Shown: positions 42,750 through 52,489, counted from the stretch's first letter. The stretch: DNA of 64,000 nt from Alterisphingorhabdus sp051668705 (GCF_051668705.1 NZ_CP196351.1:2795066-2859065); one strand, 5' to 3'. Numbers and translations: made by a program. The notes: generated by a model not told the origin, from the letters alone.

Positions 42750-45163
42750 AGTTCACATTAGGCTGGCTAAAAGAGCATCTTGATACAGATGCCGATCTGA
42801 ACACCATCACCGAAAAGCTAACCGCTATCGGGTTGGAGCTGGAGGGGATTGAAAACCCTGCTGATAGCTTGCGCGATTTCCGCATTGCCAAGGTTATTGA
42901 GGCGGTGCAGCACCCCAATGCGGACAAGCTGCGGCTATTGAAAGTCGATGATGGCAGCGACAAAGCGCCATGGCAGGTTGTGTGCGGCGCGCCCAATGCG
43001 AAAACCGGGCTGATCGGCGTATTTGCGCCGCCAGGCACCTATGTCCCCGGCGCAGGTTTCACGTTGAAACCAGCGAAAATCCGTGATGTAGAAAGTTTCG
43101 GCATGATGTGCTCTGCCCGTGAGATGGAGCTGGGTGACGAACATGATGGCATTATCGAACTAAACCCGTCAGCAGAAAGCGCGGTTGGCCAAAGCTATCC
43201 CGATTATGCCGCCATGGATGATCCGGTCATCGATGTCTCTGTAACCCCCAATAAGCAGGATTGCATGGGCGTGCGCGGCATAGCCCGTGATCTGGCGGCG
43301 GCAGGTTTAGGGACGCTAAAGCCCTTACAAGCGGATATGGTAGAAAGATCAGGGTCTGGCCCTGATATCCGTATTGAGGACCATGAAGGCTGTCCCGCAT
43401 TTTATGGTTGCACCGTGTCCGGCGTCACCAATGGCGCTGCACCTGAATGGATGCAGCGGCGGCTAAAAGCCATTGGCCAAAACCCGATTTCTGCGCTGGT
43501 GGATATCACCAACTATGTGATGTTTGATCTGGGCCGGCCCCTGCATGTTTATGATATGGCCAAATTGCATGGCCCGTTGGTGGCCCGCAAGGCACAGGTG
43601 GGTGAGCGCCTGACTGCATTGAACGGCAAGGAATATACGCTAGACGACACAATGACCGTTATCGCCGATGACAAGCATGCGCATGATATTGGCGGCATTA
43701 TGGGCGGGGAAGATACCGGCGCGGAAGCTGGCACCACCAATGTCTTGATCGAATGCGCCTATTTCACGCCAGAAAGCATCGCCCGCACTGGCCAGAAGCT
43801 GATGCTGACCAGCGATGCACGGCAACGCTTTGAACGCGGCGTTGATCCGGCCTTTTTGGATGATGGACTAGAGATTGCGACCGCTTATGTTGTGGCGCTT
43901 TGCGGCGGCAGTGCCAGCGCGATAACCCGCACCGGTGCTGCGCCAACTGATGCGCATATAGTGCACTATGATCCCGCGCATTGCGCATCTTTGGGCGGCA
44001 TAACCGTCGCGCCCGATGCACAACAGGTCATTTTGCAGCGTCTGGGCTTCACTATTGATGCCGCGAAAACGCCATGGTCCATTACCGTGCCAACATGGCG
44101 GCGCGATGTGGATGGCAGCGCGGATATTGTCGAAGAGGTTGTGCGGATTACCGGGCTGGACAGCCTGCCCTCCACCCCATTGCCACGCGCACCGGGCGTC
44201 GCCAAACCAACCGCTAGTGCAGCGCAAATGATGGAGCGGCACGTGCGCCGCGCCGCCGCTGCGCGCGGTCTGAATGAAGCGGTCAACTGGTCCTTTATCT
44301 CTGAAAAAGAGGATGCGGCTTTGGGCGGCGACCCATCGCCATGGATATTGGCCAACCCGATCTCTGAAGACCTGAAAGTGATGCGCACATCTTTGTTGCC
44401 CGGTCTGTTGTCCGCTGCCAAGCGCAACCGTTCGCGCGGCGCGGCGTCAATCCGTCTTTTCGAAGTCGGGCGGCGCTACTTTAAGGCCGCTGATGGTTCC
44501 AGCGATGAACGCGCGACTTTGGGGTTGGTCCTTGCCGGAGAGGCAACACCGCGCAATTGGCAAAGCGGCAAGGCGCAACATTTTGACCCCTATGCCATTA
44601 AGGCAGAGGTTCTGGCGCTGTTGGCAGCCGCTGGCGCACCCGCCGATAAGTTGATGGTGTTTGCGCATGATGCAGCCGGACCGGGCGCGCATTACCACCC
44701 CGGGCAAGCGGCGACATTAAGGCTGGGCCCGAAAAAAATTCTAGCCAGTTTTGGGGCATTACACCCCAAAACGGCCAAAGCATTCGGCCTTAAAGGCGCG
44801 GTTATGGCGGCGGAGATTTTTTTCGATGCCTTTCCTGCAAAACGCAAAAACGGCCATATGCGCGAGGTGTATGCACCGCCTGCATTACAAGATGTTAAGC
44901 GCGACTTTGCCTTTGTGGTGGACGATATGCTGGCTGCAGAGGATCTGCTCAAGGCCATTCGCGGATCGGACAAAAAAGCCATTGCCGCGGCGCGGATATT
45001 CGATGTGTTTACCGGCGATGATGTCGGCACCGGCAAAAAATCGCTCGCGGTTGAAGTCACTTTGCGCCCCAAAGATGCCAGCTTCACCGATGAGGATTTG
45101 CAAGCCATATCGGATAATATCGTCGCCGCAGCAGCCAAGCAGGGTGGAGCGCTTAGAGGATAG
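42746..45163 (+). CDS. pheT: Phenylalanine--tRNA ligase beta subunit
   Basis: 805 residues, the normal length. The N-terminal MKFTLGWLKEHLDT, the tRNA-binding (EMAP-like) domain, the B3/B4 editing domain (DITNYVMFDLGRPLHVYD), the B5 domain and the C-terminal ferredoxin-fold anticodon part (RDFAFVVDD, SFTDEDLQAIS) are all present. It recognises tRNA-Phe and edits mischarged Tyr. Confidence 0.98.
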   Translation: MKFTLGWLKEHLDTDADLNTITEKLTAIGLELEGIENPADSLRDFRIAKVIEAVQHPNADKLRLLKVDDGSDKAPWQVVCGAPNAKTGLIGVFAPPGTYVPGAGFTLKPAKIRDVESFGMMCSAREMELGDEHDGIIELNPSAESAVGQSYPDYAAMDDPVIDVSVTPNKQDCMGVRGIARDLAAAGLGTLKPLQADMVERSGSGPDIRIEDHEGCPAFYGCTVSGVTNGAAPEWMQRRLKAIGQNPISALVDITNYVMFDLGRPLHVYDMAKLHGPLVARKAQVGERLTALNGKEYTLDDTMTVIADDKHAHDIGGIMGGEDTGAEAGTTNVLIECAYFTPESIARTGQKLMLTSDARQRFERGVDPAFLDDGLEIATAYVVALCGGSASAITRTGAAPTDAHIVHYDPAHCASLGGITVAPDAQQVILQRLGFTIDAAKTPWSITVPTWRRDVDGSADIVEEVVRITGLDSLPSTPLPRAPGVAKPTASAAQMMERHVRRAAAARGLNEAVNWSFISEKEDAALGGDPSPWILANPISEDLKVMRTSLLPGLLSAAKRNRSRGAASIRLFEVGRRYFKAADGSSDERATLGLVLAGEATPRNWQSGKAQHFDPYAIKAEVLALLAAAGAPADKLMVFAHDAAGPGAHYHPGQAATLRLGPKKILASFGALHPKTAKAFGLKGAVMAAEIFFDAFPAKRKNGHMREVYAPPALQDVKRDFAFVVDDMLAAEDLLKAIRGSDKKAIAAARIFDVFTGDDVGTGKKSLAVEVTLRPKDASFTDEDLQAISDNIVAAAAKQGGALRG

Positions 45164-45165
45164 TC

Positions 45166-45717
45166 TTGGCTGATCTGTTTCCCGAAACAGTCCCGCCGGA
45201 CATTGTCCGCACGGCCCATTTTGTCGGAGATATGCGGGTATCGCTGACGCGTGACTGGTCAGATGGCCCGCGCGCGCTGGCTATTGGCTGCAACCCTTCT
45301 GCCGCAGATGGCAGCAAGGATGACCCCACATCGCGCTGGTGGAATGCGTGGTTTATGGCCAATGGCTATGGCGGCTATGATGCGATGAACCTCTACCCCT
45401 TTTGCACACCGCACCCCAAAGCGTGCCGCGCCTTGATCGCAAAACATCCGCGCAAAACCAAAAAGGCGATGGCCAATGTCAACCTGCCCGCTTTGCTGGA
45501 AACCGCAGCAAAGGCAGAAACCATATTTGTCTGTTGGGGCAATATTGCATGGGATCAGCAATGGATTGACCATGTCGTCACCTGTTTGCGTAACGCCACC
45601 GCAAAAGAGCTGATGTGTTGGGGCACTACACAGAGCGGCACGCCCAAACACCCGCTGGCGCGCGGCAAACACCGGATGACTGTACGCCAGAGCGTGATGT
45701 CTTGGGGCAAACACTAA
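45166..45717 (+). CDS. DUF1643 domain-containing protein
   Basis: 183 residues: the phrases IGCNPSAADGSKDDPTSRWW and MNLYPFCTPHPKACRA are characteristic of DUF1643, whose function is not established. The start is a TTG two bases after the pheT stop, preceded by AGAGGA. No methionine precedes the conserved part, so TTG is the best choice. It is probably co-transcribed with pheST. Confidence 0.88.
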   Translation: MADLFPETVPPDIVRTAHFVGDMRVSLTRDWSDGPRALAIGCNPSAADGSKDDPTSRWWNAWFMANGYGGYDAMNLYPFCTPHPKACRALIAKHPRKTKKAMANVNLPALLETAAKAETIFVCWGNIAWDQQWIDHVVTCLRNATAKELMCWGTTQSGTPKHPLARGKHRMTVRQSVMSWGKH

Positions 45718-45756
45718 TCACTTGAAGCAATGATATAGGGCTGGCACAAGCCGATC

Positions 45757-46653
45757 ATGACCGATCTCATCACGCTTACATCTGATATATTCACCGCGCA
45801 GATTAACCCGCATGGCGCAGAGCTTTGGTCGCTTAAGACGCATGATGGCAAAGAGCTGATGACCGATGCTGATCCGGCCTATTGGAGCGGACGTGCGCCT
45901 TTGCTCTTTCCGATTGTGGGCGCGCTAAAGGATGACCGTTACCGGATTGGCGACACAGAATATGCATTGGAAAAGCACGGCTTTGCCCGCCGCAGCCCCT
46001 TTGTTGTGCGCGAACAGAGCGATGAAAAAGCCGCCCTGACCCTGTGCGCCAATGATAAGACGCGGCCACTTTACCCCTTTGCCTTTAAATTGCGCATGGC
46101 CTTTGCACTGTCTGGCCCGATATTGCAGATGACCGCAGAAATCAGCAATCGCGGCGATGTGCCCATGCCTTTCAGCTTTGGCTATCACCCCGCTTTTGCC
46201 TGGCCCTTGCCCTTTGGCCCCGATGGTGCGGACAGCGCAAAAGCCGATCACCAGATTGAATTTGCCGCAGATGAGCCCGCACCCATTCGCCGCATCATGC
46301 CCGAAACCGGCCTTGTGTTGCCCGAACCTTTCCCCACACCAGTAACCGGCAACAGCTTTGCGCCGACGCATGATATGTTTGATGCCGATGCGATGATCTG
46401 GGACAATCTGCAAAGCCGTTCGCTCTTATGGGGCGTGCCCGGTCAACAGCGGCTGAAGATCGACTTTCCTGATACGCCATGGCTGGGCATTTGGCAGAAA
46501 CCAGGCGCGGGCTATCTGTGTATTGAGCCTTGGGCTGGCATGGCTGATCCCATTGATTTTATAGGGGATTTTTCTGAAAAGCCTGGCGTCATGACGTTAG
46601 AGCCAGAGGAAATGCACAGCTTCCGCCTTAACGTCACTTTGGTTGATGTATAG
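45757..46653 (+). CDS. Aldose 1-epimerase family protein
   Basis: 298 residues of the galactose mutarotase-like fold: HGAELWSLKTHDGKELMTD, APLLFPIVGALKDDRYRI, KHGFARRSPF with the catalytic histidine, FSFGYHPAFAWPLP and the late ENF-equivalent region CIEPWAGM. It resembles the LacX/glucose-6-phosphate 1-epimerase-like group; the sugar substrate is unknown. It lies 39 bp after the DUF1643 gene on the same strand and ends 9 bp before the stop of the convergent amine oxidase-like gene. Confidence 0.92.
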   Translation: MTDLITLTSDIFTAQINPHGAELWSLKTHDGKELMTDADPAYWSGRAPLLFPIVGALKDDRYRIGDTEYALEKHGFARRSPFVVREQSDEKAALTLCANDKTRPLYPFAFKLRMAFALSGPILQMTAEISNRGDVPMPFSFGYHPAFAWPLPFGPDGADSAKADHQIEFAADEPAPIRRIMPETGLVLPEPFPTPVTGNSFAPTHDMFDADAMIWDNLQSRSLLWGVPGQQRLKIDFPDTPWLGIWQKPGAGYLCIEPWAGMADPIDFIGDFSEKPGVMTLEPEEMHSFRLNVTLVDV

Positions 46654-46661
46654 CATCATGA

Positions 46662-47876
46662 TCATGCGCCGGGATAGGCCATATTCAGGGTTTTAAGTGC
46701 TTTGGCAAGCAAGGTTTCATCATCATCCGCCGCCAGCTCCAAAGCCGCAGGGCCACCATTAAATGCCAATATCACTGGCGCATCCAGATATTTGTGAAAT
46801 GTCATCCAGTCATTGAAGTGACCGCGCGGCAAGGCATTCTCTGGCGTAGTAATATAGGTCGTGTCGTCCCAAAAGACACTATCAAATAACAGATAGAGCT
46901 TATCCAGCGTGCCCATCCCCATTTGCGCAATCGCCTCTTGCTTGGTTGGGGGTAACGGTGGCTCAAAAAATATGCCGCCTTGCTTCAAAACACCAAGCGG
47001 GACACTGATGATCACCGCGTCAAAGCGCGCATTGATGCCCCCATTGTGGCGGATGGTAACGCCATCTGCATCATAGCGCACATGCTCAACCGGTGCAGAA
47101 AGCTGCACCGTATAATCGCCTGACAGTCCGGCAAAGATATTGTCATACCCGCTGGGGAGAATATTATCCGGCCCCGCATAGCCATCATGATCCTCATAAA
47201 GATCGAGGTTAAGCGTTTTGGGATCTGCGCCAAGGCTATTCTGTTCATCGGCAATCATATCCAGCCAGTCAGGCGCCAGATTATCGGGAATAAGCCTGCC
47301 ATCACCGCCCCTTACGGCCATATCCTTGCCGTTTTCTATCCGCGTAATGTCATGCGCATCCGCCAGTGCGCTAATCGGATTGCCACTAATGCCATGTATC
47401 CAGCTTGCCCCTAGGTCCAGCGGCGGGCCAAGATCGCGATTGGTCCAGACCCGTCCGCCAATCCGGTCACGCGCTTCGAATATCGTCACACCTTTGCCAG
47501 ACGCCGCCAATCTTTGCGCAGCAGAAAGGCCGCTAACCCCTGCGCCGATAATAGCAATATTCTGCGCGGCAGCCGCATATGTGCAAAGAGTATCTGCAGC
47601 CCTTTGACCAGATTCCAAAGCAGCGTGCACCGTGCTGCTATAATCCGGGTGCATGGCTTCACCGGCAAAGAATATACGATCAGCAACCGGCGCAGCCAAT
47701 GGCGTAACCAGAGAACGGTCCGTGCCTTTCACAAAATGCGAATAGGAGCCAAAGCTAAACGGGTCTTTGCTCCAATTGGTGCGCAAATAGCCAATTAATT
47801 TGCGATTCCCGGCCATCATGCCGGGCGCAGCTGCAAAACCCTTCAGAGATGGGGATGCCATTTTTTCGAAACTCAT
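46662..47876 (-). CDS. Flavin amine oxidase-like protein with circularly permuted domains
   Basis: 404 residues, one uninterrupted frame. Residues 28-93 (TNWSKDPFSFGSYSHF, FFAGEAMHPDYSSTVHAALE) match what is normally the C-terminal FAD-binding end of monoamine/polyamine oxidases. A ~13-residue linker then leads to the normal N-terminus (IAIIGAGVSGLSAAQRLA, GxGxxG at 111-116; EARDRIGGRVW), and the chain ends with LKTLNMAYPGA, which usually precedes the C-terminal end. The start at 47876 has AGGGG eight bases before it. Both halves look complete, so an active FAD enzyme is possible. Neighbouring genes leave no room for missing parts. Confidence 0.82.
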   Translation of the reverse strand: MSFEKMASPSLKGFAAAPGMMAGNRKLIGYLRTNWSKDPFSFGSYSHFVKGTDRSLVTPLAAPVADRIFFAGEAMHPDYSSTVHAALESGQRAADTLCTYAAAAQNIAIIGAGVSGLSAAQRLAASGKGVTIFEARDRIGGRVWTNRDLGPPLDLGASWIHGISGNPISALADAHDITRIENGKDMAVRGGDGRLIPDNLAPDWLDMIADEQNSLGADPKTLNLDLYEDHDGYAGPDNILPSGYDNIFAGLSGDYTVQLSAPVEHVRYDADGVTIRHNGGINARFDAVIISVPLGVLKQGGIFFEPPLPPTKQEAIAQMGMGTLDKLYLLFDSVFWDDTTYITTPENALPRGHFNDWMTFHKYLDAPVILAFNGGPAALELAADDDETLLAKALKTLNMAYPGA

Positions 47877-48004
47877 AATGATCACCCCTTTGGTGCAGGT
47901 TCGCGGCGCAATTGCATCCTGTTACAGCAGTTGATAGCCCCATAGAAGCGCAATAGGGCAAGATCATCATTGCCAGCCGTGCAAAATTGCTTAGACAAGC
48001 GCGC

Positions 48005-49591
48005 ATGAGCCAGACAGAAGCCAATAGCCGCCGCACCTTTGCCATTATCTCGCACCCCGATGCGGGTAAGACCACTTTGACTGAGAAGCTGCTTTTAACC
48101 GGCGGCGCCATCCATTTGGCGGGCGAAGTGAAAGCGCGCGGGCAAGCACGGCGCGCACGATCCGACTGGATGAAGATTGAACAGCAGCGCGGCATTTCCG
48201 TGACCTCCAGCGTGATGACCTTTGAGCGGACGGGTGCCAACGGTGAAACCATCACCTTCAACCTGCTCGACACGCCGGGGCACGAAGACTTTTCTGAAGA
48301 TACCTATCGCACACTGACCGCGGTTGACAGCGCGATCATGGTCATTGACGCGGCCAAGGGCATAGAGCCGCAAACCCGCAAATTGTTTGAAGTGTGCCGT
48401 TTGCGATCCGTGCCCATCATCACCTTCATCAACAAGGTGGACCGCGAAGGCCGCGACCCGTTTGAGCTGATTGACGAAGTGGCCGATATGCTGGCGCTGG
48501 ATGTCTGCCCGATGAGCTGGCCCGCTGGCATGGGTGGATTGTTCGAAGGTATTTACAGCCTGGAAAGCCATAGACTGAGCCAGCCCGAGGGTGAGAGCAA
48601 AGAATATATGGGCGATGCCAAGTCTTTTGACGGTTTGGATGACCCGGCTTTGGCAGATTATCTGTCTGCCGATGCTTTGGAACGGCTGCGCGAAGAGGCT
48701 GGGCTGGCCGCCGCCTATTCCAGCTTTGATTTGGATGATTACCGCGCGGGCAATCTGACCCCGGTTTATTTCGGCTCTGCGCTCAAGCAATTTGGTGTTG
48801 AGGAATTGATTGAGGCGATTGCCGCCCATGCGCCGCCGCCGCGCCCACAGCCAGCTGAGCCAGAGGAAATTGACCCTGCCCTGCCCGAAGTGACGGGTTT
48901 TATCTTCAAGGTACAGGCCAATATGGACCCGCAGCACCGCGATCGTATTGCCTTTATGCGGCTATGTTCAGGACAGTTTAAGCGCGGCATGAAGCTGACG
49001 CCAAGCGGGCATGGCAAGCCTATTGCCGTGCATTCACCCATCATGTTTTTCGCGCAAGATCGCGAAATCGCCGACATTGCTCTGCCCGGCGATATTATCG
49101 GCATTCCCAATCATGGCACATTGCGTGTGGGCGATACGCTGAGCGAAAAAAATGACGTGCGCATCACTGGCCTGCCCAATTTTGCGCCGGAAATTTTGCG
49201 CCGTGTCCAGCTAAAAGACCCAACCAAGACCAAGCAATTGCGTAAGGCATTGGATGACCTGTCTGAAGAAGGGGTGATTCAGGTTTTCTATCCGGAAATT
49301 GGCGGTCAGTGGATTGTTGGCGTGGTCGGGCAATTGCAATTGGAAGTGCTGATTTCGCGCCTTTCTGCGGAATATAAGGTGGAGGCCGTGCTGGAACAGG
49401 CGCCATTTGAAACCGCCCGATGGATTAGCGGCGAAGACAGCACACTCGACGCCTTTGCCCGGATATCGCAATCCAATCTGGCAAAGGACCGCGACGGCAA
49501 TCTCGTCTTCCTAGCGCGTTCGGCTTGGGATGTTGGTTACCAGGAAGAGAAAAACCCCGATATTGCGTTTAAAGCGACGAGGGAGCGGTGA
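48005..49591 (+). CDS. prfC: Peptide chain release factor 3
   Basis: 528 residues of translational GTPase: AIISHPDAGKTTLTEKLLL (P-loop), LLDTPGHEDFSEDTYRTL, NKVDRE, and the RF3-specific C-terminus (GPRIQ-equivalent ILRRVQLKDPTKTKQLRKAL, then VIQVFYPEIGGQWIVGVVGQ). It releases RF1/RF2 after termination. The start at 48005 begins the standard MSQ sequence. Confidence 0.97.
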   Translation: MSQTEANSRRTFAIISHPDAGKTTLTEKLLLTGGAIHLAGEVKARGQARRARSDWMKIEQQRGISVTSSVMTFERTGANGETITFNLLDTPGHEDFSEDTYRTLTAVDSAIMVIDAAKGIEPQTRKLFEVCRLRSVPIITFINKVDREGRDPFELIDEVADMLALDVCPMSWPAGMGGLFEGIYSLESHRLSQPEGESKEYMGDAKSFDGLDDPALADYLSADALERLREEAGLAAAYSSFDLDDYRAGNLTPVYFGSALKQFGVEELIEAIAAHAPPPRPQPAEPEEIDPALPEVTGFIFKVQANMDPQHRDRIAFMRLCSGQFKRGMKLTPSGHGKPIAVHSPIMFFAQDREIADIALPGDIIGIPNHGTLRVGDTLSEKNDVRITGLPNFAPEILRRVQLKDPTKTKQLRKALDDLSEEGVIQVFYPEIGGQWIVGVVGQLQLEVLISRLSAEYKVEAVLEQAPFETARWISGEDSTLDAFARISQSNLAKDRDGNLVFLARSAWDVGYQEEKNPDIAFKATRER

Positions 49592-49595
49592 TGTA

Positions 49596-50219
49596 GTGTC
49601 TACCGATCTTCTGCGTAAAATTGTCAAAGAATCAGTGAAAGTTTTGTTTGACCAAATAACTGGTGGCCGCATTAGCTGCGAAAGTGAGGCAACGCTCCAA
49701 CTACATCTCGGTAGAATCATATCACAAGTCAGTGACCTGTTGATCACTCAACCTAACCAGACAATCAGCTTGGAACTAGAGAAACCGCTGCCGAAAGAGT
49801 TGGGCTTAAAGGGCCGGATTGACATTTGGTTTTCAATCGGAGGTGAACAAGCAGAAGCACCTTTAAGGTGCGCAATGGAACTCAAATTTTTTAAGAAAGC
49901 GAACCATAGAGAACCTAATAACAGGTACGATGTTTTCAAAGATATTGCGCGGCTAGAACGGTGCAATATCTGCGCAGATGTAGCTTACATGCTCGTAGCT
50001 ACAGACCATGACCACTACATTTCTCAAGAAGAATATAGCCCAGACACCGCCGATTTTGATTTTCGCAATGGTAAGAAATATTCTGCTGGCAATGAGTTAA
50101 CGTACCGTACTGGGAATTATGGCAACCCCATTTCCCTGAAAAATCATTACGAATTTATATGGTCCTCTAGCATGGGTGGCTTAAAATATCTGCTTTTAGA
50201 GGTTCCAGTTAAAACATAG
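49596..50219 (+). CDS. Second PD-(D/E)XK nuclease-like orphan
   Basis: 207 residues, not recognised. It carries GRIDIWFSI with D76, then RCAMELKFFKK with E95-x-K97, plus a preceding E in ESEATLQLHLG. This is the layout of a PD-(D/E)XK nuclease core, like the orphan at 3904-5148. I start at the GTG at 49596, with GGGAG ten bases upstream. AT-rich and flanked by an intergenic repeat, so probably transferred. No partner gene. Confidence 0.68.
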   Translation: MSTDLLRKIVKESVKVLFDQITGGRISCESEATLQLHLGRIISQVSDLLITQPNQTISLELEKPLPKELGLKGRIDIWFSIGGEQAEAPLRCAMELKFFKKANHREPNNRYDVFKDIARLERCNICADVAYMLVATDHDHYISQEEYSPDTADFDFRNGKKYSAGNELTYRTGNYGNPISLKNHYEFIWSSSMGGLKYLLLEVPVKT

Positions 50220-50226
50220 AAAATAT

Positions 50227-50320
50227 CGTCATTGCGAGCGAAGCGCGGCAATCCAGAGCAACGCGCGCCGCGCTGGATTGCCGCGTCACCCGAACACCGT
50301 TCGGCTTCCTGGCAATGACG
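50227..50320. repeat. BIME-like nested inverted repeat
   Basis: A palindromic repeat with an outer pair (CGTCATTGC at 50227 and GCAATGACG at 50312) and an inner pair (GCGGCAATCCAG and CTGGATTGCCGC). Both belong to the widespread CGTCATTGCGAGCGAAGCG type of intergenic repeat. It fills most of the gap before hisC. Confidence 0.75.
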
Positions 50321-50441
50321 CTGTTTTATCTGTGCGTCTTGGTGTGGCATCATTCTCACCAAGACATAACGCCATCACATACCGCATTTTTTTCATCATT
50401 CCTCTTTGCTGGTTAGCGGCCATGCGCTAAATGCTTGCGCC

Positions 50442-51581
50442 ATGAATGATGTAGCCCCTTTTACAGGCCCGCAAGCCAAGCCGTGGATTAACGAACTTGC
50501 GCCTTATCAGCCCGGTAAGGCCAAGGCGAAAGATGGCCGGGCGCTGAAAAAGCTGTCGGCCAATGAAAATCCGCTAGGCTGTGCGCCCGCAGCGCTGGCG
50601 ATCCTGCGCGGAGAGGGCGATACAGCGCCATCGGGCGATGATGGTGCACGCTATCCCGACCCCGATTGCACAGCGCTGCGCAGTGCGCTTGGCGCGCATC
50701 ATCAATTGCCGCCTGAACAGATCATCTGCGGCACCGGTTCGGATGAGCTGCTCAATCTGGCGGCGCAGGCTTATGCGGCGCAGGGTGATGAGATTATTCA
50801 TGTGCGCTATGGCTTTGCTGTTTATGACATTGCCACCCGCCGCATTGGCGCAACGCCGGTCGTGGTGCCCGATGCGCATTATGCCAGCGACCTTGATGCG
50901 ATATTGGCCGCTATCACCCCGCGCACTCGCGTTATCTATCTGGCCAACCCCAATAACCCGACCGGCACCATGGTTTCTGATGCCGATATGGCCGCATTTC
51001 ATGCCGCATTGCCGCCGCATATATTGCTGGTGTTGGATCAGGCCTATGCCGAATATCTGGACGATGATGGGCCACAGGCTTTTGATCTGGCGCGCACGGC
51101 AAACAATGTTTTGATCACGCGCACATTCTCCAAAATCTATGGTCTGGCGGCGCAGCGTATTGGCTATGCTTTTGGTGCACCCGCGCTGATTGATACATTA
51201 AACCGCATCCGCGCACCATTTAACGTCACCACCACCGGCCAAGCCACCGCCATAGCCGCTTTGGGCGATCAGCATTTTGTGCAGCAATCACGCGCGCACA
51301 ACAACACATGGCGCGATTGGCTAACGCGTGAGATTGGCGCTCTGGGCAATGGCGGTCTGACCGCCATTGCCAGCCATGCCAATTTTCTGCTGGTGCGTTT
51401 TGATGGCGCTTTGACGGCAGAGGCCGCGCTTAATGGCTTGGCCGATCAAGGCTATATGACCCGCTGGCTACCTGGCCAAGGATTGCCCGATTGCCTGCGC
51501 ATCACCATTGGCGATGAAGCGGATATGCGCAGCGTGGCCGCCATATTGCGGCAATTGGTGCAACAGGCGGACCAGCTATGA
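50442..51581 (+). CDS. hisC: Histidinol-phosphate aminotransferase
   Basis: 379 residues of fold-type I aminotransferase: SANENPLG, PDPDCTALRSAL, GTGSDELLNLAAQAY, LANPNNPTGTM, VLDQAYAEY and the PLP lysine in TRTFSKIYGLAAQRIGYAFG. These define HisC, which converts imidazole acetol phosphate to histidinol phosphate and may also serve phenylalanine/tyrosine synthesis. The tyrA gene overlaps by four bases, which fits the shared use of such enzymes. Confidence 0.95.
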   Translation: MNDVAPFTGPQAKPWINELAPYQPGKAKAKDGRALKKLSANENPLGCAPAALAILRGEGDTAPSGDDGARYPDPDCTALRSALGAHHQLPPEQIICGTGSDELLNLAAQAYAAQGDEIIHVRYGFAVYDIATRRIGATPVVVPDAHYASDLDAILAAITPRTRVIYLANPNNPTGTMVSDADMAAFHAALPPHILLVLDQAYAEYLDDDGPQAFDLARTANNVLITRTFSKIYGLAAQRIGYAFGAPALIDTLNRIRAPFNVTTTGQATAIAALGDQHFVQQSRAHNNTWRDWLTREIGALGNGGLTAIASHANFLLVRFDGALTAEAALNGLADQGYMTRWLPGQGLPDCLRITIGDEADMRSVAAILRQLVQQADQL

Positions 51582-52489
51582 GCGGATTTCACCATCTTGC
51601 ACTGATCGGCATGGGGTTGATAGGCAGCTCCATTGCCCGCGCTGCACGTGCGGCATTGCCTGATCTGGCAATATCCGGCTTTGACAGCGATGCAGGCACC
51701 GTAGAGCGTGTGCGTGCTTTGGGCCTGTGCGACCAAGTGCATCAGGATTATACGGCATTGGCTGAGGCCGATCTGGTGATTTTGTGCGTGCCCGTGGGCG
51801 CGATTGGCAAGGTTGCCAGTGATATTGCGCCCCATGTGCACAAAAATGCCGTTATCAGCGATGTTGGTTCATGCAAGGCCAGCGTTTTGGCCGATCTGGC
51901 GCAGCAATTGCCTAGCCATAGCATTATCCCTGCCCACCCTGTTGCCGGCACAGAGAAAAGTGGCCCCGATGCCGGTTTTGCCAGCCTGTTTGCCGGACGC
52001 TGGTGCATCATCACACCGCCGGACAATGCCAATAACGATGACGTGCAAAAGGTCAGCGATTTCTGGACTGGTCTGGGCGCCAATGTCGAAACCATGGATG
52101 CCGAACATCATGATATGGTGTTGGCGGTTACCAGCCATTTGCCGCACCTCATCGCCTATACCATTGTCGGCACTGCGTCCGATTTGGAGGATGTGACCCG
52201 TTCTGAAGTTATCAAATATTCCGCGGGCGGCTTTCGTGACTTTACCCGCATCGCGGCCAGCAACCCAGTGATGTGGCGTGATGTCTTTATGTCTAACAAA
52301 GAAGCGGTATTGGCAATGCTTCAGCGCTTCACTGAAGACCTGACCGCATTGCAACGCGCGATCCGCCGGGATGAGGGGGACGTCTTGGAAGAGATGTTCA
52401 CGCGCACCCGCGACATCCGACGCAATATCATTGAGGAGGGCCAAGACGTCGCCGCACCAGATTTTGGCCGCGAGAGAAAAGACCAATAG
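51578..52489 (+). CDS. tyrA: Prephenate/arogenate dehydrogenase family protein
   Basis: 303 residues: a Rossmann domain (LALIGMGLIGSSIARAAR), CVPVGAIG, the HPVAGTEKSGPDAGFASLF substrate loop with the catalytic histidine, and SHLPHLIAYTIV in the helical dimer part. It oxidises prephenate or arogenate towards tyrosine with NAD(P)+. It is translationally coupled to hisC (ATGA). Confidence 0.95.
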   Translation: MSGFHHLALIGMGLIGSSIARAARAALPDLAISGFDSDAGTVERVRALGLCDQVHQDYTALAEADLVILCVPVGAIGKVASDIAPHVHKNAVISDVGSCKASVLADLAQQLPSHSIIPAHPVAGTEKSGPDAGFASLFAGRWCIITPPDNANNDDVQKVSDFWTGLGANVETMDAEHHDMVLAVTSHLPHLIAYTIVGTASDLEDVTRSEVIKYSAGGFRDFTRIAASNPVMWRDVFMSNKEAVLAMLQRFTEDLTALQRAIRRDEGDVLEEMFTRTRDIRRNIIEEGQDVAAPDFGRERKDQ

